Shown here piece after piece: positions 9,615-17,842 of a stretch of DNA of 64,000 bases (position 1 is the stretch's first letter; the number at the start of each line of letters is the position of its first letter). The translations under genes and the position numbers were made by a program. The stretch is taken from assembly GCF_029892445.1 (NCBI RefSeq), contig NZ_JARXVJ010000001.1, positions 1,798,001-1,862,000 on the forward strand, written 5' to 3'. Below the pieces are notes generated by a model. It was not told the origin of the DNA and made no database searches. It was given only the letters and a program-made list of their open reading frames with translations. This DNA is from Chryseobacterium sp. H1D6B (GTDB taxonomy: Bacteria > Bacteroidota > Bacteroidia > Flavobacteriales > Weeksellaceae).

Positions 9615-11561
9615 ATGATAAAGAGGTTTTTTATTCTATCCAGTTTATGTATATTTTTGGGAGTGTCTGCTCAAAAGACGCACACCGTTACTAAAGGAGA
9701 TAATCCTTATAGCATTGCTAAAAGATACGGCATGACTGTAGATGAACTGCTGAAGCTTAACCCAAAGTTTAAAGATGGTAAGCTGGCAATTGGAGATGTT
9801 TTAGCAGTAAAATCTGATAAAAGTACACCTTCAGTTACAAAAACTGTTGTAGCAGATAAAGTTGAGAAACCCAATTCTAAGCAGGGGAAAATTGTTTTAC
9901 AGCCTAAGCAGACGATCTATGGGATTACAAAACAATACCGTATTTCTGAAACTGATTTAAGAAAACTGAATCCTGAACTGGATTCGCACATGAAGATTGG
10001 TGATGAAATTACACTTCCGCTTGAAAGTATTAAAAAATATGGCGGAGAACAGCAGGCTGTTGCGGTAACTGCAAAACCTGTTGAAGCTGTTGTTGAGAAA
10101 CCAGCTGCACCTGTGGCCACTGGAGAATCTTATACTATTCAGTCTAAAGATAATTATTATAAAATTTCAAAACAATTTGGTGTAAGCCAGCAGGAGCTTT
10201 TCACACTTAATCCAGGATTAGAGGAAAAGGGTCTGAAACCTGGAGAAACGATTATCGTTAAGAAAATTGGAAGTACAACTACAGCTGCTGTTTCAGAAAA
10301 AACAAATACAAAGACTACAATAGATTCAGGAAGTGAAAAATCTTCTGCAAATATTTCATCAAATACAGGTACTGCTTCGGTTGATGACTATGTAACTTAT
10401 ACAGTAGAACAGGGAGATACAGTATTCTCAATTGTAAATAAATTCGGTGTCAGTATTGATGACCTGATTGCTCTTAATCCAGATCTGTCACACGGATTAA
10501 AATCGGGAATGGTTTTAAAAATTAAAAAACTTGATCCTGTTTATAGTAAGAAAAACGGTGATGCCTTAAGTGTTGTATTGATGCTTCCTTTCGGGTACAG
10601 TACAAACGAAACTCAGTACAGATCAATGGCAATAGACTTCTTAACAGGAGCGAAATTAGCTATTGAAAGAAATGCAAGAAACGGACAGAAATTAGATATT
10701 AAAATTGTTGATTCAGGAAATGAAGCTTCTTTCAGAAATTCACTGACACAAATCAACCCTAACAATACTGATTTAATTATCGGGCCATTCTTTAAGTCTA
10801 ATGTGGTAGATGTTTTAGACTTTATTAAAAATCAAAAAATTCCTGTGGTAGCTCCATTTGCGAACTCTCCGGAACTATATAACTACAGCAATCTGATCAT
10901 TGTAGAAACAAACGATCAGGTATATGCTGATAAAATAGTAGACGAAGTAAAGGCTGTTTATTCAGATCAAAAAATTTACATCGTTGCAGACAGTAAAAAA
11001 GAAAATGCGAATTACATCAAGAGCGGTCTTGAAAAAGCAGTTAAAAATCCTAATGTAATTATTGTTAATTCTCCTGCAGATATTCAGCTTGATCAAAATA
11101 TGATGACAGGCCAGTCTGCTCCAGTGATCGCAGTTTTAGCAAATGATAATGACACAGCAGGTGAAGCATTCTCAAATAAAATAATAGCATTATCTAAAGA
11201 AGTACAGGGTGTGAAAGCATTCAGTATGTTCTATACTCCAAGTTTTGAGAAAAAAGTGGACGACTTAAGCCAGGCTAGTTTAGTATATCTGATGGATAGA
11301 AAAATTAATACTGACGGAAGCTTTGAAAAAGAAATTTTGGCCGCATATAAAAGCAAATACTGTAAAACTCCTCCTAAATATGCAATCGTAGGTTTTGATG
11401 TCGTGAATGACATGCTGACCAGAGAAAACAAAAAAGGAGAGATCTCCAGACAGATGAACAAAGTTCAGACACAGCTGGCTACTAAATTTGAATTTGTAAA
11501 ACCTAAAGCTAACGGAGCCTATGTAAATACAGGATACCGTGTGATAAGATTAGTTCCTTAA
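9615..11561 (+). CDS. LysM-repeat protein with C-terminal periplasmic-binding-protein-like domain
   Basis: This 648-residue exported protein has a signal peptide (residues 1-19, ending GVSAQ). Four LysM repeats follow, at about 22-66, 92-136, 171-216 and 259-303, each starting with a YxI/V-x-G/K-D/Q-x-xxxI pattern. They are separated by Thr/Ser/Lys-rich linkers. LysM binds N-acetylglucosamine in peptidoglycan. From about residue 318 (ALSVVLMLPFGYS) to the end, a type-1 periplasmic-binding fold is visible (FLTGAKLAIERNARNGQKLDIKI; DLIIGPFFKSNVVDVLDFI; IPVVAPFANS). This layout is analogous to LpoA/YraM-type regulators of peptidoglycan synthesis, but that role is inference. It has its own promoter just upstream. 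Confidence 0.85.
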   Translation: MIKRFFILSSLCIFLGVSAQKTHTVTKGDNPYSIAKRYGMTVDELLKLNPKFKDGKLAIGDVLAVKSDKSTPSVTKTVVADKVEKPNSKQGKIVLQPKQTIYGITKQYRISETDLRKLNPELDSHMKIGDEITLPLESIKKYGGEQQAVAVTAKPVEAVVEKPAAPVATGESYTIQSKDNYYKISKQFGVSQQELFTLNPGLEEKGLKPGETIIVKKIGSTTTAAVSEKTNTKTTIDSGSEKSSANISSNTGTASVDDYVTYTVEQGDTVFSIVNKFGVSIDDLIALNPDLSHGLKSGMVLKIKKLDPVYSKKNGDALSVVLMLPFGYSTNETQYRSMAIDFLTGAKLAIERNARNGQKLDIKIVDSGNEASFRNSLTQINPNNTDLIIGPFFKSNVVDVLDFIKNQKIPVVAPFANSPELYNYSNLIIVETNDQVYADKIVDEVKAVYSDQKIYIVADSKKENANYIKSGLEKAVKNPNVIIVNSPADIQLDQNMMTGQSAPVIAVLANDNDTAGEAFSNKIIALSKEVQGVKAFSMFYTPSFEKKVDDLSQASLVYLMDRKINTDGSFEKEILAAYKSKYCKTPPKYAIVGFDVVNDMLTRENKKGEISRQMNKVQTQLATKFEFVKPKANGAYVNTGYRVIRLVP

Positions 11562-11632
11562 TGGAGCCAAATTGCTTTAGATAATACATTTTAACATTAT
11601 ATCTATTTTTACATAATATTTTAAATTAATAC

Positions 11633-12508
11633 ATGAAAGCACTTGTATTTCCTGGGCAGGGTTCTCAATTCGTTGGGATGGGAAAAGAATTATATGATTC
11701 TCGAAAAGACATAAAGGATTTGATGGAATCTGCCAATGAAATTTTAGGTTTCGATATTCTTTCTCTCATGTTCCACGGAACAGATGAAGATCTAAAGAAG
11801 ACAGAAGTTACCCAGCCTTCAATTTTTATACATTCAGTAGCTGCATTAAAAGCAGTGAACGGTCTTGGAGCAGAAATGGTTGCAGGACACTCATTAGGCG
11901 AATTTTCAGCACTAGTAGCAAACGGAGTTTTATCTTTTGATGACGGTCTAAAGCTTGTATCTGAAAGAGCAAAAGCAATGCAGGATGCCTGTAATGCACA
12001 TCCAAGTTCTATGGCAGCAATTTTAGGATTGGAAGATGCTAAGGTGGAAGAGATCTGCGCTCAAATAGAAGGGATAGTAGTTCCTGCTAATTACAATTGT
12101 CCTGGACAGCTTGTAATTTCCGGAGACACAGCAGCTGTAGAAGCAGCTTGTGTAAAGCTGAAAGAGGCCGGAGCAAAAAGAGCTTTACTGCTGCCTGTAA
12201 ACGGAGCCTTCCATTCTCCATTGATGCAGCCTGCACAAGAAAGATTAGCGGCGGCAATTGAGCAGACAAAGTTTAGAAAAGCTACTATTCCGGTTTACCA
12301 GAATATTACAACCACAGCGGTGACTAATCCCGATGAAATTAAACAAAACCTGATTGCACAATTAACGGGCCCTGTAAAATGGACACAGTCTGTTCAGAAT
12401 ATGATTAAAGACGGTGCATCCAACTTTGTGGAAGTTGGTCCTGGAAAAACTCTTCAGGGACTGATTAAAAAAATTGACGGTTCAGTAGAAGTTGCTTCTG
12501 CAATCTAA
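11633..12508 (+). CDS. fabD: malonyl-CoA:acyl-carrier-protein transacylase
   Basis: FabD moves malonyl from CoA to acyl carrier protein at the start of fatty-acid synthesis in the cytoplasm. The 291-residue length is standard. The N-terminus VFPGQGSQFVGMG, the active-site GHSLGE with nucleophile Ser87, the GAFHSPLM motif with catalytic His194, and the C-terminal VEVGPGKTLQGL are all present. It is followed 10 bases later by a GHMP kinase gene, so the two are probably co-transcribed. No strong promoter match was found in the 71 bases upstream. Confidence 0.96.
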   Translation: MKALVFPGQGSQFVGMGKELYDSRKDIKDLMESANEILGFDILSLMFHGTDEDLKKTEVTQPSIFIHSVAALKAVNGLGAEMVAGHSLGEFSALVANGVLSFDDGLKLVSERAKAMQDACNAHPSSMAAILGLEDAKVEEICAQIEGIVVPANYNCPGQLVISGDTAAVEAACVKLKEAGAKRALLLPVNGAFHSPLMQPAQERLAAAIEQTKFRKATIPVYQNITTTAVTNPDEIKQNLIAQLTGPVKWTQSVQNMIKDGASNFVEVGPGKTLQGLIKKIDGSVEVASAI

Positions 12509-12518
12509 ATAAAACAAT

Positions 12519-13424
12519 ATGGCCGGAATATTTTCACCAGGAAAGCTGATGCTTACTTCAGAATATTTCGCAATAGATGGAGCTCTTGTCCTAGCGGTAC
12601 CTACCAAGCTGGGACAAGAGTTTTTTTTTGAAGAACAAGAGGATAAGAAATCATTGATCTTCTGGGAAGCTTATCACCAAAATAAATTATGGCTTAAAGC
12701 CGTTATCGATTATCGAAAATGGCAGCTTCTAGAGGCTAATATTCCATCCAGTGCCGGATTTATTTTGAACGTTTTAAAAAATGTTCAGGAACTTTCCAAT
12801 ACTAAATTCAAAAATTCAAATTCTTATTACTTAAAAACAAACCTGCAGTTTCCCGCTGACTTTGGTCTTGGCAGCAGTTCTACACTTATGAACAATCTCG
12901 CTGAATGGGCTGCAATAGATCCTTTTCATTTAAATGCCATTAGTTTGGGAGGAAGCGGTTATGATATTGCTGTGGCAAAAGAGAAATCCGCAGTTCTCTA
13001 TCAAAACAAACCGGAGATACAGTATGAAAAGGTTAATTTTAATCCTCCTTTTAAAAATGAATTAATCTTTATTCACTTAAATCAAAAACAAGACAGCCGG
13101 GAAGGGATCAATCTTTACAAGTCTAAAATAAAGTCTCAAAAATTAGTGGACGAATTTTCGAATCTCACAAGAAATATTTTATTATGCAGCGAATTGGAAA
13201 GATTTTCTGAATTAATGAGTATTCATGAACAAAAAATATCTGATTTTATTGAAATTCAGACAGTCAAAGAAAAATTTTTTAGTGACTGTCCGTCTTTTGT
13301 GAAAAGTCTTGGTGCATGGGGCGGAGATTTTGTGATGAGTGCTAAATTTGAAGGCTTTAAAGACTATTTTTGGGGAAAAGGTTTTACTAACGTTTTTGAA
13401 TGGACGGATATAATTAATTTATAA
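12519..13424 (+). CDS. GYDIA-family GHMP kinase
   Basis: This is a 301-residue member of the GHMP (galactokinase, homoserine, mevalonate, phosphomevalonate) kinase superfamily. The N-terminal FSPGKLMLTSEYFAIDGA resembles mevalonate-kinase starts. The phosphate loop GLGSSS is at 116-121 and the family-naming GYDIA motif is at 147-151. In Bacteroidetes this family is placed with isoprenoid (mevalonate-pathway) genes by resemblance to mevalonate kinases, but its substrate has not been read from sequence. It overlaps nothing and sits 10 bases after fabD. Confidence 0.85.
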   Translation: MAGIFSPGKLMLTSEYFAIDGALVLAVPTKLGQEFFFEEQEDKKSLIFWEAYHQNKLWLKAVIDYRKWQLLEANIPSSAGFILNVLKNVQELSNTKFKNSNSYYLKTNLQFPADFGLGSSSTLMNNLAEWAAIDPFHLNAISLGGSGYDIAVAKEKSAVLYQNKPEIQYEKVNFNPPFKNELIFIHLNQKQDSREGINLYKSKIKSQKLVDEFSNLTRNILLCSELERFSELMSIHEQKISDFIEIQTVKEKFFSDCPSFVKSLGAWGGDFVMSAKFEGFKDYFWGKGFTNVFEWTDIINL

Positions 13425-13508
13425 TCAATAATTTACAGCGCTGTTTTTTTCTTTGCGATTCTGACTTATATCATTATATTTAAGCACCTTTAACAATTAA
13501 TTAATATT

Positions 13509-13516
13509 TAATTTTG
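13509..13516 (+). promoter_or_regulatory. -7 element (TAATTTTG) upstream of pckA
   Basis: TAATTTTG matches TAnnTTTG. No clear TTG lies 17-23 nt upstream, so only half the promoter is supported. The start of pckA is 35 bases downstream. Confidence 0.4.
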
Positions 13517-13550
13517 TTGAACAAAAAAAGAAATAGAAAATATAAGTAAA

Positions 13551-15167
13551 ATGAAACACGCTAAAATCATCCAGGATTTAGAAAAATTAGGGATTAAAGG
13601 AGACTACGAATTAAAGTATAACCCATCTTATGAAGAGTTATATCAAGCGGAAGTATCACCTGAAAATCAAGGCTTTGAAATTGCTGAGCTTACGGAATCT
13701 GGTGCAGTATCAGTAAAAACAGGGATTTTTACAGGCCGTTCGCCTAAAGACAGATATATTGTTCAGGATGATGTTACAAAAGATACTATTTTCTGGGATG
13801 GTAAAGTGAATTTGCCTACAAGCCCGGAAATATTCCAATCTTGTAAAGAATTAGTGCTGGACCAGCTTTCTGCTTCTAAGAAAATTTATGTCGTAGATGC
13901 TTTCTGTGGAACAAATGCAGATACAAGACTTAAAGTAAGATTCATTGTAGAAGTTGCTTGGCAGGCTCATTTCGTTACTAATATGTTCATTCGTCCTTCT
14001 CACTACGAGCTTGAAAACTTCGGAGAACCAGATTTCATCGTTATGAATGGTTCTAAAACAACTAATCCAAATTGGGAAGCTCAAGGATTAAATTCTGAAA
14101 ACTTCGTGATGTTTAACCTTACTGAGAAATTACAGATTATTGGCGGTACTTGGTATGGTGGAGAAATGAAGAAGGGAATGTTTGCCATGATGAATTATTA
14201 TCTTCCGTTAAAAGGTATGGCTTCTATGCATTGCTCTGCAAACGTAGGAGAAGATGGAGATGTTGCATTATTTTTCGGACTTTCTGGAACGGGAAAAACA
14301 ACATTATCTGCTGACCCAAAAAGATATTTAATTGGTGATGACGAACACGGCTGGGATAACAATGGTGTATTCAACTACGAAGGGGGATGCTATGCCAAAG
14401 TAATCGATCTGTCTGAAGAAAAAGAACCAGATATTTTTAGAGCAATTAAAAGAGATGCACTTCTTGAAAATGTTGTTGTAAAAGACGGAGTATCTGATTA
14501 TACAGATGGTTCAATTACTGAAAATACAAGAGTTTCTTATCCAATTTATCATATCAACAAAATTGTTCTGCCTTCTAAAGCGGGACATGCTAAAAAAATA
14601 GTTTATCTTTCTGCTGATGCATTTGGAGTACTGCCCCCGGTTTCTATCTTAGATGAAAATCAGGCACAATATCATTTCCTTTGCGGATATACTTCTAAAT
14701 TAGCTGGAACTGAAAGAGGAATTACCTCACCAGAACCTTCTTTCTCTCCTGCATTTGGAGAAGCGTTCCTTACCTTACACCCGACAATGTATTCTAAGAC
14801 ATTAATCGGCAAAATGAAAGAGCACGGTGCAAAAGCATACTTGGTAAATACAGGATGGAATGGTACAGGAAAGAGAATTTCATTGAAAGATACAAGAGCT
14901 ATTATTGATGCTATTATTGACGGATCAATTGAAAATGCACCGAAAACTACAATCCCTGTAATGAATTTAGAGATTCCTACTTCATTGCCGAATGTATCTG
15001 AGGGTATTCTAGATCCTAGAAATACTTATTCAGATGTTTCTGAATGGGAAGAAAAAGCAAAAGATCTGGCTGCAAAATATATCAAGAATTTTGATCAGTA
15101 CTGTAATACTGAAGAAGGAAAAAAACTTATTCCTTCTGGACCTCAATTACAGGAACAGACCATATAA
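13551..15167 (+). CDS. pckA: phosphoenolpyruvate carboxykinase (ATP)
   Basis: The ATP-dependent enzyme converts oxaloacetate and ATP to phosphoenolpyruvate, CO2 and ADP in the cytoplasm, the first committed step of gluconeogenesis. The 538-residue length is normal. Visible landmarks are [14 protein letters not shown] near the N-terminus, the P-loop GLSGTGKTT at 243-251, [10 protein letters not shown], the GGCYAK segment, and [13 protein letters not shown] followed by [13 protein letters not shown] near the C-terminus. It is monocistronic, with its own -7 element upstream and a terminator shared with the converging aroQ downstream. Confidence 0.98.
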   Translation: MKHAKIIQDLEKLGIKGDYELKYNPSYEELYQAEVSPENQGFEIAELTESGAVSVKTGIFTGRSPKDRYIVQDDVTKDTIFWDGKVNLPTSPEIFQSCKELVLDQLSASKKIYVVDAFCGTNADTRLKVRFIVEVAWQAHFVTNMFIRPSHYELENFGEPDFIVMNGSKTTNPNWEAQGLNSENFVMFNLTEKLQIIGGTWYGGEMKKGMFAMMNYYLPLKGMASMHCSANVGEDGDVALFFGLSGTGKTTLSADPKRYLIGDDEHGWDNNGVFNYEGGCYAKVIDLSEEKEPDIFRAIKRDALLENVVVKDGVSDYTDGSITENTRVSYPIYHINKIVLPSKAGHAKKIVYLSADAFGVLPPVSILDENQAQYHFLCGYTSKLAGTERGITSPEPSFSPAFGEAFLTLHPTMYSKTLIGKMKEHGAKAYLVNTGWNGTGKRISLKDTRAIIDAIIDGSIENAPKTTIPVMNLEIPTSLPNVSEGILDPRNTYSDVSEWEEKAKDLAAKYIKNFDQYCNTEEGKKLIPSGPQLQEQTI

Positions 15168-15171
15168 AAAT

Positions 15172-15200
15172 AAAAGCCTCATATTAATTGAGGCTTTTTT
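15172..15200. terminator. bidirectional terminator between pckA and aroQ
   Basis: AAAAGCCTCA / TGAGGCTTTT forms a 10-bp stem. A T-run follows on the plus strand and an A-run precedes it, so it can end both converging transcripts. Confidence 0.85.
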
Positions 15201-15202
15201 TA

Positions 15203-15613
15203 TTACGATTTTAATTGAATCAGTGCTAGTCTGTAGCCGTTCATTCCAAAGCCAGACAATACTCCGTCTGTACATCCCGCAGTTACAGATTTCTGCCGGA
15301 ACTCCTCCCGTTTGTAAATATTGCTGATGTGAACTTCTATTTTGGGCTTCTGAATATTTTTTAAACAATCCGAGATTGCATAAGAATAATGGGTGAAAGC
15401 ACCAGGATTAATAACTACTGCATCGAAATCATCTTCCTGAAGCCTGTTAATGATTTCTCCCTCAATATTTGATTGATAATAAAGCAGGAGATCAGAAGAA
15501 AATTCAGACTTCAATTTTTCCAAATAATCTTCCATGGAAATCGTTCCATAAATTTCAGGCTCTCTTGTTCCTAATAAGTTAAGGTTTGGTCCGTTAAGAA
15601 TAAGAATTTTCAT
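15203..15613 (-). CDS. aroQ: type II 3-dehydroquinate dehydratase
   Basis: AroQ removes water from 3-dehydroquinate to give 3-dehydroshikimate, the third step of the shikimate pathway, as a cytoplasmic dodecamer. The 136-residue length is short-normal for the type II family. Typical motifs are ILNGPNLNLLGTREPEIYG at the N-terminus (catalytic Tyr at about 22), QSNIEGEIINRLQ, VINPGAFTHYSYAI and EVHISNIYKREEFR. TATCTTTG on the minus strand (15628-15635) lies about 15-22 bases before the ATG and is a good -7 element. The gene stands alone, converging on pckA. Confidence 0.95.
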   Translation of the reverse strand: MKILILNGPNLNLLGTREPEIYGTISMEDYLEKLKSEFSSDLLLYYQSNIEGEIINRLQEDDFDAVVINPGAFTHYSYAISDCLKNIQKPKIEVHISNIYKREEFRQKSVTAGCTDGVLSGFGMNGYRLALIQLKS

Positions 15614-16136
15614 TTAAAACATTTATTCAAAGATAAATAATTTTCTATACAATACCTGTCCATAAATTTTGTGGTTCAAATTCTAAATTGTTTTAGTTAT
15701 TTAGTTTTTTTTCTAGAATAAATTGATTTGCAAAGTATCCTTTGTAATAGTTATGCCTTATCCATTAATTTATATTTTAATTTTTTTGCTTCTATGTTTC
15801 GCTCAATGGATTGGTTAAAACTTATCCTTTACCATACTGTAAGCTATTTTTAATAAATGATTTACTTAATCGTTTGGTTTTCAATTTTATATTAGATTTA
15901 AGCTATTTTCTATATTTTCATTGATCTCATTGTTTTTTGATTTGAATTCAAGAATAAATTTGCAAAATGTTTATTTAAAGAATTAAAACTATTAAATATT
16001 TCCATCAGCCTTAAATTGATGAATAGTTATTATCAACACAAATGTTTCTATAAAAAACACAAATTATGATGATGTTTTAAAAGAAATATTCTTAAAACTT
16101 TTTCAATTTTTAATTAGATTTTAAAAACAGTTCAAT
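15614..16136. other. AT-rich intergenic region with promoters for aroQ and the surface protein gene
   Basis: No gene was found in this 523-base gap. It contains the minus-strand aroQ -7 element (15628-15635). On the plus strand, TTTG (15936-15939) and TAAATTTG (15955-15962) are 15 nt apart and could start a transcript with a leader of about 170 nt for the gene at 16137. No strong hairpin or known riboswitch was recognised in that leader. Confidence 0.5.
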
Positions 16137-17384
16137 ATGAAAAAAATAATTGTATTATTTGCAGCGGTTACTTCCGGATTACTATTTTCCCAAGTGGGGA
16201 TTAATACTGCAAACCCTCAAGGTACCTTCCATGTAGATGGAGCCAAAGACAATCCTGCCACAGGAGTTCCTACTGCTGTTCAGCAATCCAATGATTTTGT
16301 TGTGACCTCAAATGGTCGTGTAGGCATTGGCACTACTGCTCCTAATGCTTCTGCAATTTTAGATGTTAATGTAGATGGACTTGCTCCTGGAAGTAAAAAA
16401 GGGCTTCTAGGTCCTAAAGCTGCCTTAACTTCTCAGACAGACCAAGTGACAATCCCTTCACCGGCTGCAGGTCTCCTCGTTTATAATATAGGAACTGGAG
16501 GACTCAGCTATGTTGGATACGTATTCTGGAATGGTACGGAGTGGAGAACATTTAATAACGGTTCCCTTGCCCCTGGAACTTTAAGTGCTATTACGTGTAA
16601 CAGTGTTACCCTTTCTCCAAGCACTTATACCACCGGAACACTCTATACCGGAACAATGAATGTTCCTTATACAGGAGGAAATGGTGGGGTTTATGCCGCG
16701 CAGACTGTTGGACCTGTAAACGGGCTTACCGCAACGCTGGCTTCTGGAAACTTTAATGTAGGATCAGGGATTCTAAGTTATACAGTATCTGGAACACCCA
16801 CTGCTTCCAGTCCCGTGCTTACAACTTTCCCGTTAAATGTTGGAGGCCAAACTTGTAGTGCAACGGTAGGAGCTGGAACTGTGATTGCCCCCGGTGATCT
16901 TGTATATTATCATTCTTCAATTCCGCGTCAGACTACTTCATTTCTTTTAAGTCAGTTTCTTAATGATCTTCCGATCGTAAATAATACTTTTAGAATTGAC
17001 GCTTTTATAACCTCGCCCAATGCATTTGACTCAAGTGGAGCAAGTACTAATTTTGACCCGCGTCTTTATAATATTACTTCTTCAAATGCAAAAGTCTGGG
17101 TTTCTGAAGTATCTACCCATACAGGAGATTCACATGGTGCCAATTTATTGATTTTCCCAAATAATTATGCACAATTTGATGATGGAGTTTATCTTACGTA
17201 TGGAAGAAATGAGACTGTTACTTTTGATGTAACTACCGCGGATAATAAATGGTATAGAGTGTATTATGCACTTCGTATAGATAATAAATCTTTTACAAGT
17301 GCAGGTAATGGTAACACGACTTCTGACTCTAATACTTTAGATAATACGCTGGAGGTTTTCGTATCTATTCAGAGGTTGTACTAA
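16137..17384 (+). CDS. secreted surface protein of unknown function (VGINT...FHVDG N-terminus)
   Basis: This 415-residue protein has a signal peptide (residues 1-19, ending LLFSQ) followed by VGINTANPQGTFHVDGAKDN and GRVGIGTTAPNASAILDV. Those segments are common at the start of Flavobacteriia surface proteins and resemble tail-fibre or adhesin repeats. The middle is rich in Thr, Gly and Ser, as in extracellular beta-structure. The C-terminal 160 residues look like a compact beta-sandwich. I see no T9SS sorting domain, membrane anchor or catalytic motif. It is a single-gene transcript ended by a hairpin. Function is unknown. Confidence 0.7.
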   Translation: MKKIIVLFAAVTSGLLFSQVGINTANPQGTFHVDGAKDNPATGVPTAVQQSNDFVVTSNGRVGIGTTAPNASAILDVNVDGLAPGSKKGLLGPKAALTSQTDQVTIPSPAAGLLVYNIGTGGLSYVGYVFWNGTEWRTFNNGSLAPGTLSAITCNSVTLSPSTYTTGTLYTGTMNVPYTGGNGGVYAAQTVGPVNGLTATLASGNFNVGSGILSYTVSGTPTASSPVLTTFPLNVGGQTCSATVGAGTVIAPGDLVYYHSSIPRQTTSFLLSQFLNDLPIVNNTFRIDAFITSPNAFDSSGASTNFDPRLYNITSSNAKVWVSEVSTHTGDSHGANLLIFPNNYAQFDDGVYLTYGRNETVTFDVTTADNKWYRVYYALRIDNKSFTSAGNGNTTSDSNTLDNTLEVFVSIQRLY

Positions 17385-17432
17385 TTCGTTTTTGTATAAA
17401 TAATACATTTATATCTTAAATCAAAAATTACA

Positions 17433-17463
17433 AAAAAAATGACGCCAATGGGGTCATTTTTTT
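17433..17463 (+). terminator. Rho-independent terminator after the surface protein gene
   Basis: AAAAAATGAC / GTCATTTTTT forms a stem around GCCAATGGG and is followed by T residues. Confidence 0.75.
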
Positions 17464-17604
17464 GTTTAAAAGTGTTTTTGTTCAATTACATTATTTTTAA
17501 TGATATTTCTCATGTTTATCAATTTGGCAATACTTGTAAATGCTTATTTATTCGGGGTTTGAATAAATTTTAAGTTAATTTTTCAAAAATAATATTAAAA
17601 TTTT

Positions 17605-17646
17605 AATTAGTCTACTTGTTTTGTAGACTAATTGTTTTTAGATTTG
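17605..17646 (+). promoter_or_regulatory. 11-bp palindrome overlapping the promoter ahead of the SAM riboswitch
   Basis: AATTAGTCTAC (17605-17615) and GTAGACTAATT (17623-17633) are perfect inverted repeats with a 7-nt spacer. The spacer and right arm contain TTTG (17620-17623), placed 15 nt before TAGATTTG (17639-17646), a good -7 element. A dimeric regulator binding here would cover the -33 region. The palindrome lies upstream of the predicted transcription start, so it should act as DNA, not as part of the leader RNA. Confidence 0.6.
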
Positions 17647-17663
17647 CAGTCATATTTCGATCG

Positions 17664-17758
17664 GCTTATAAAGAAAGATGGAGGGAACTGACCCTGTGAA
17701 ATCTTAACAACCTGCAAAAAGCAAGGTGTTACATTCAGCCTTTAAAGGAAAAATAAGC
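17664..17758 (+). ncRNA. SAM-I (S-box) riboswitch aptamer
   Basis: The region matches the SAM-I aptamer: a GATGGAGGGA-x-CTGACCCTGTGAAATC core, then an AACCTGC...GCAAGGTG arm and a CCTTT/AAAGG arm. It is closed by P1 pairing GCTTAT (17664-17669) with ATAAGC (17753-17758). SAM-I aptamers bind S-adenosylmethionine and normally switch off downstream genes when it is plentiful. A hairpin at 17782-17811 follows and then a SusC/SusD pair, so this control acts on nutrient uptake rather than a biosynthetic enzyme. Confidence 0.88.
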
Positions 17759-17781
17759 ATTAGGTTAATCATATTTATTGA

Positions 17782-17818
17782 TGCCCTTTGCTGTCTTTTC
17801 TGCAAAGGGCAAAATTTT
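17782..17818 (+). terminator. expression-platform hairpin of the SAM riboswitch
   Basis: TGCCCTTTGC (17782-17791) pairs perfectly with GCAAAGGGCA (17802-17811), giving a strong 10-bp stem. The following AAAATTTTAA is a poor U-tract, so it may act as an attenuator terminator or another control. It lies 25 bases before the SusC start codon. Confidence 0.6.
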
Positions 17819-17842
17819 AATATATAATAAATAAAATTGATT

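Noticed and set aside
13433..13450. ACAGCGCTGT followed by T-run as a terminator after the GHMP kinase
   Set aside because: The palindrome has no room for a loop, so only about three base pairs can form. Not called as a terminator.
15034..15327. plus-strand open frame across the end of pckA and into aroQ
   Set aside because: It overlaps two well-supported genes and a terminator and lacks family similarity.
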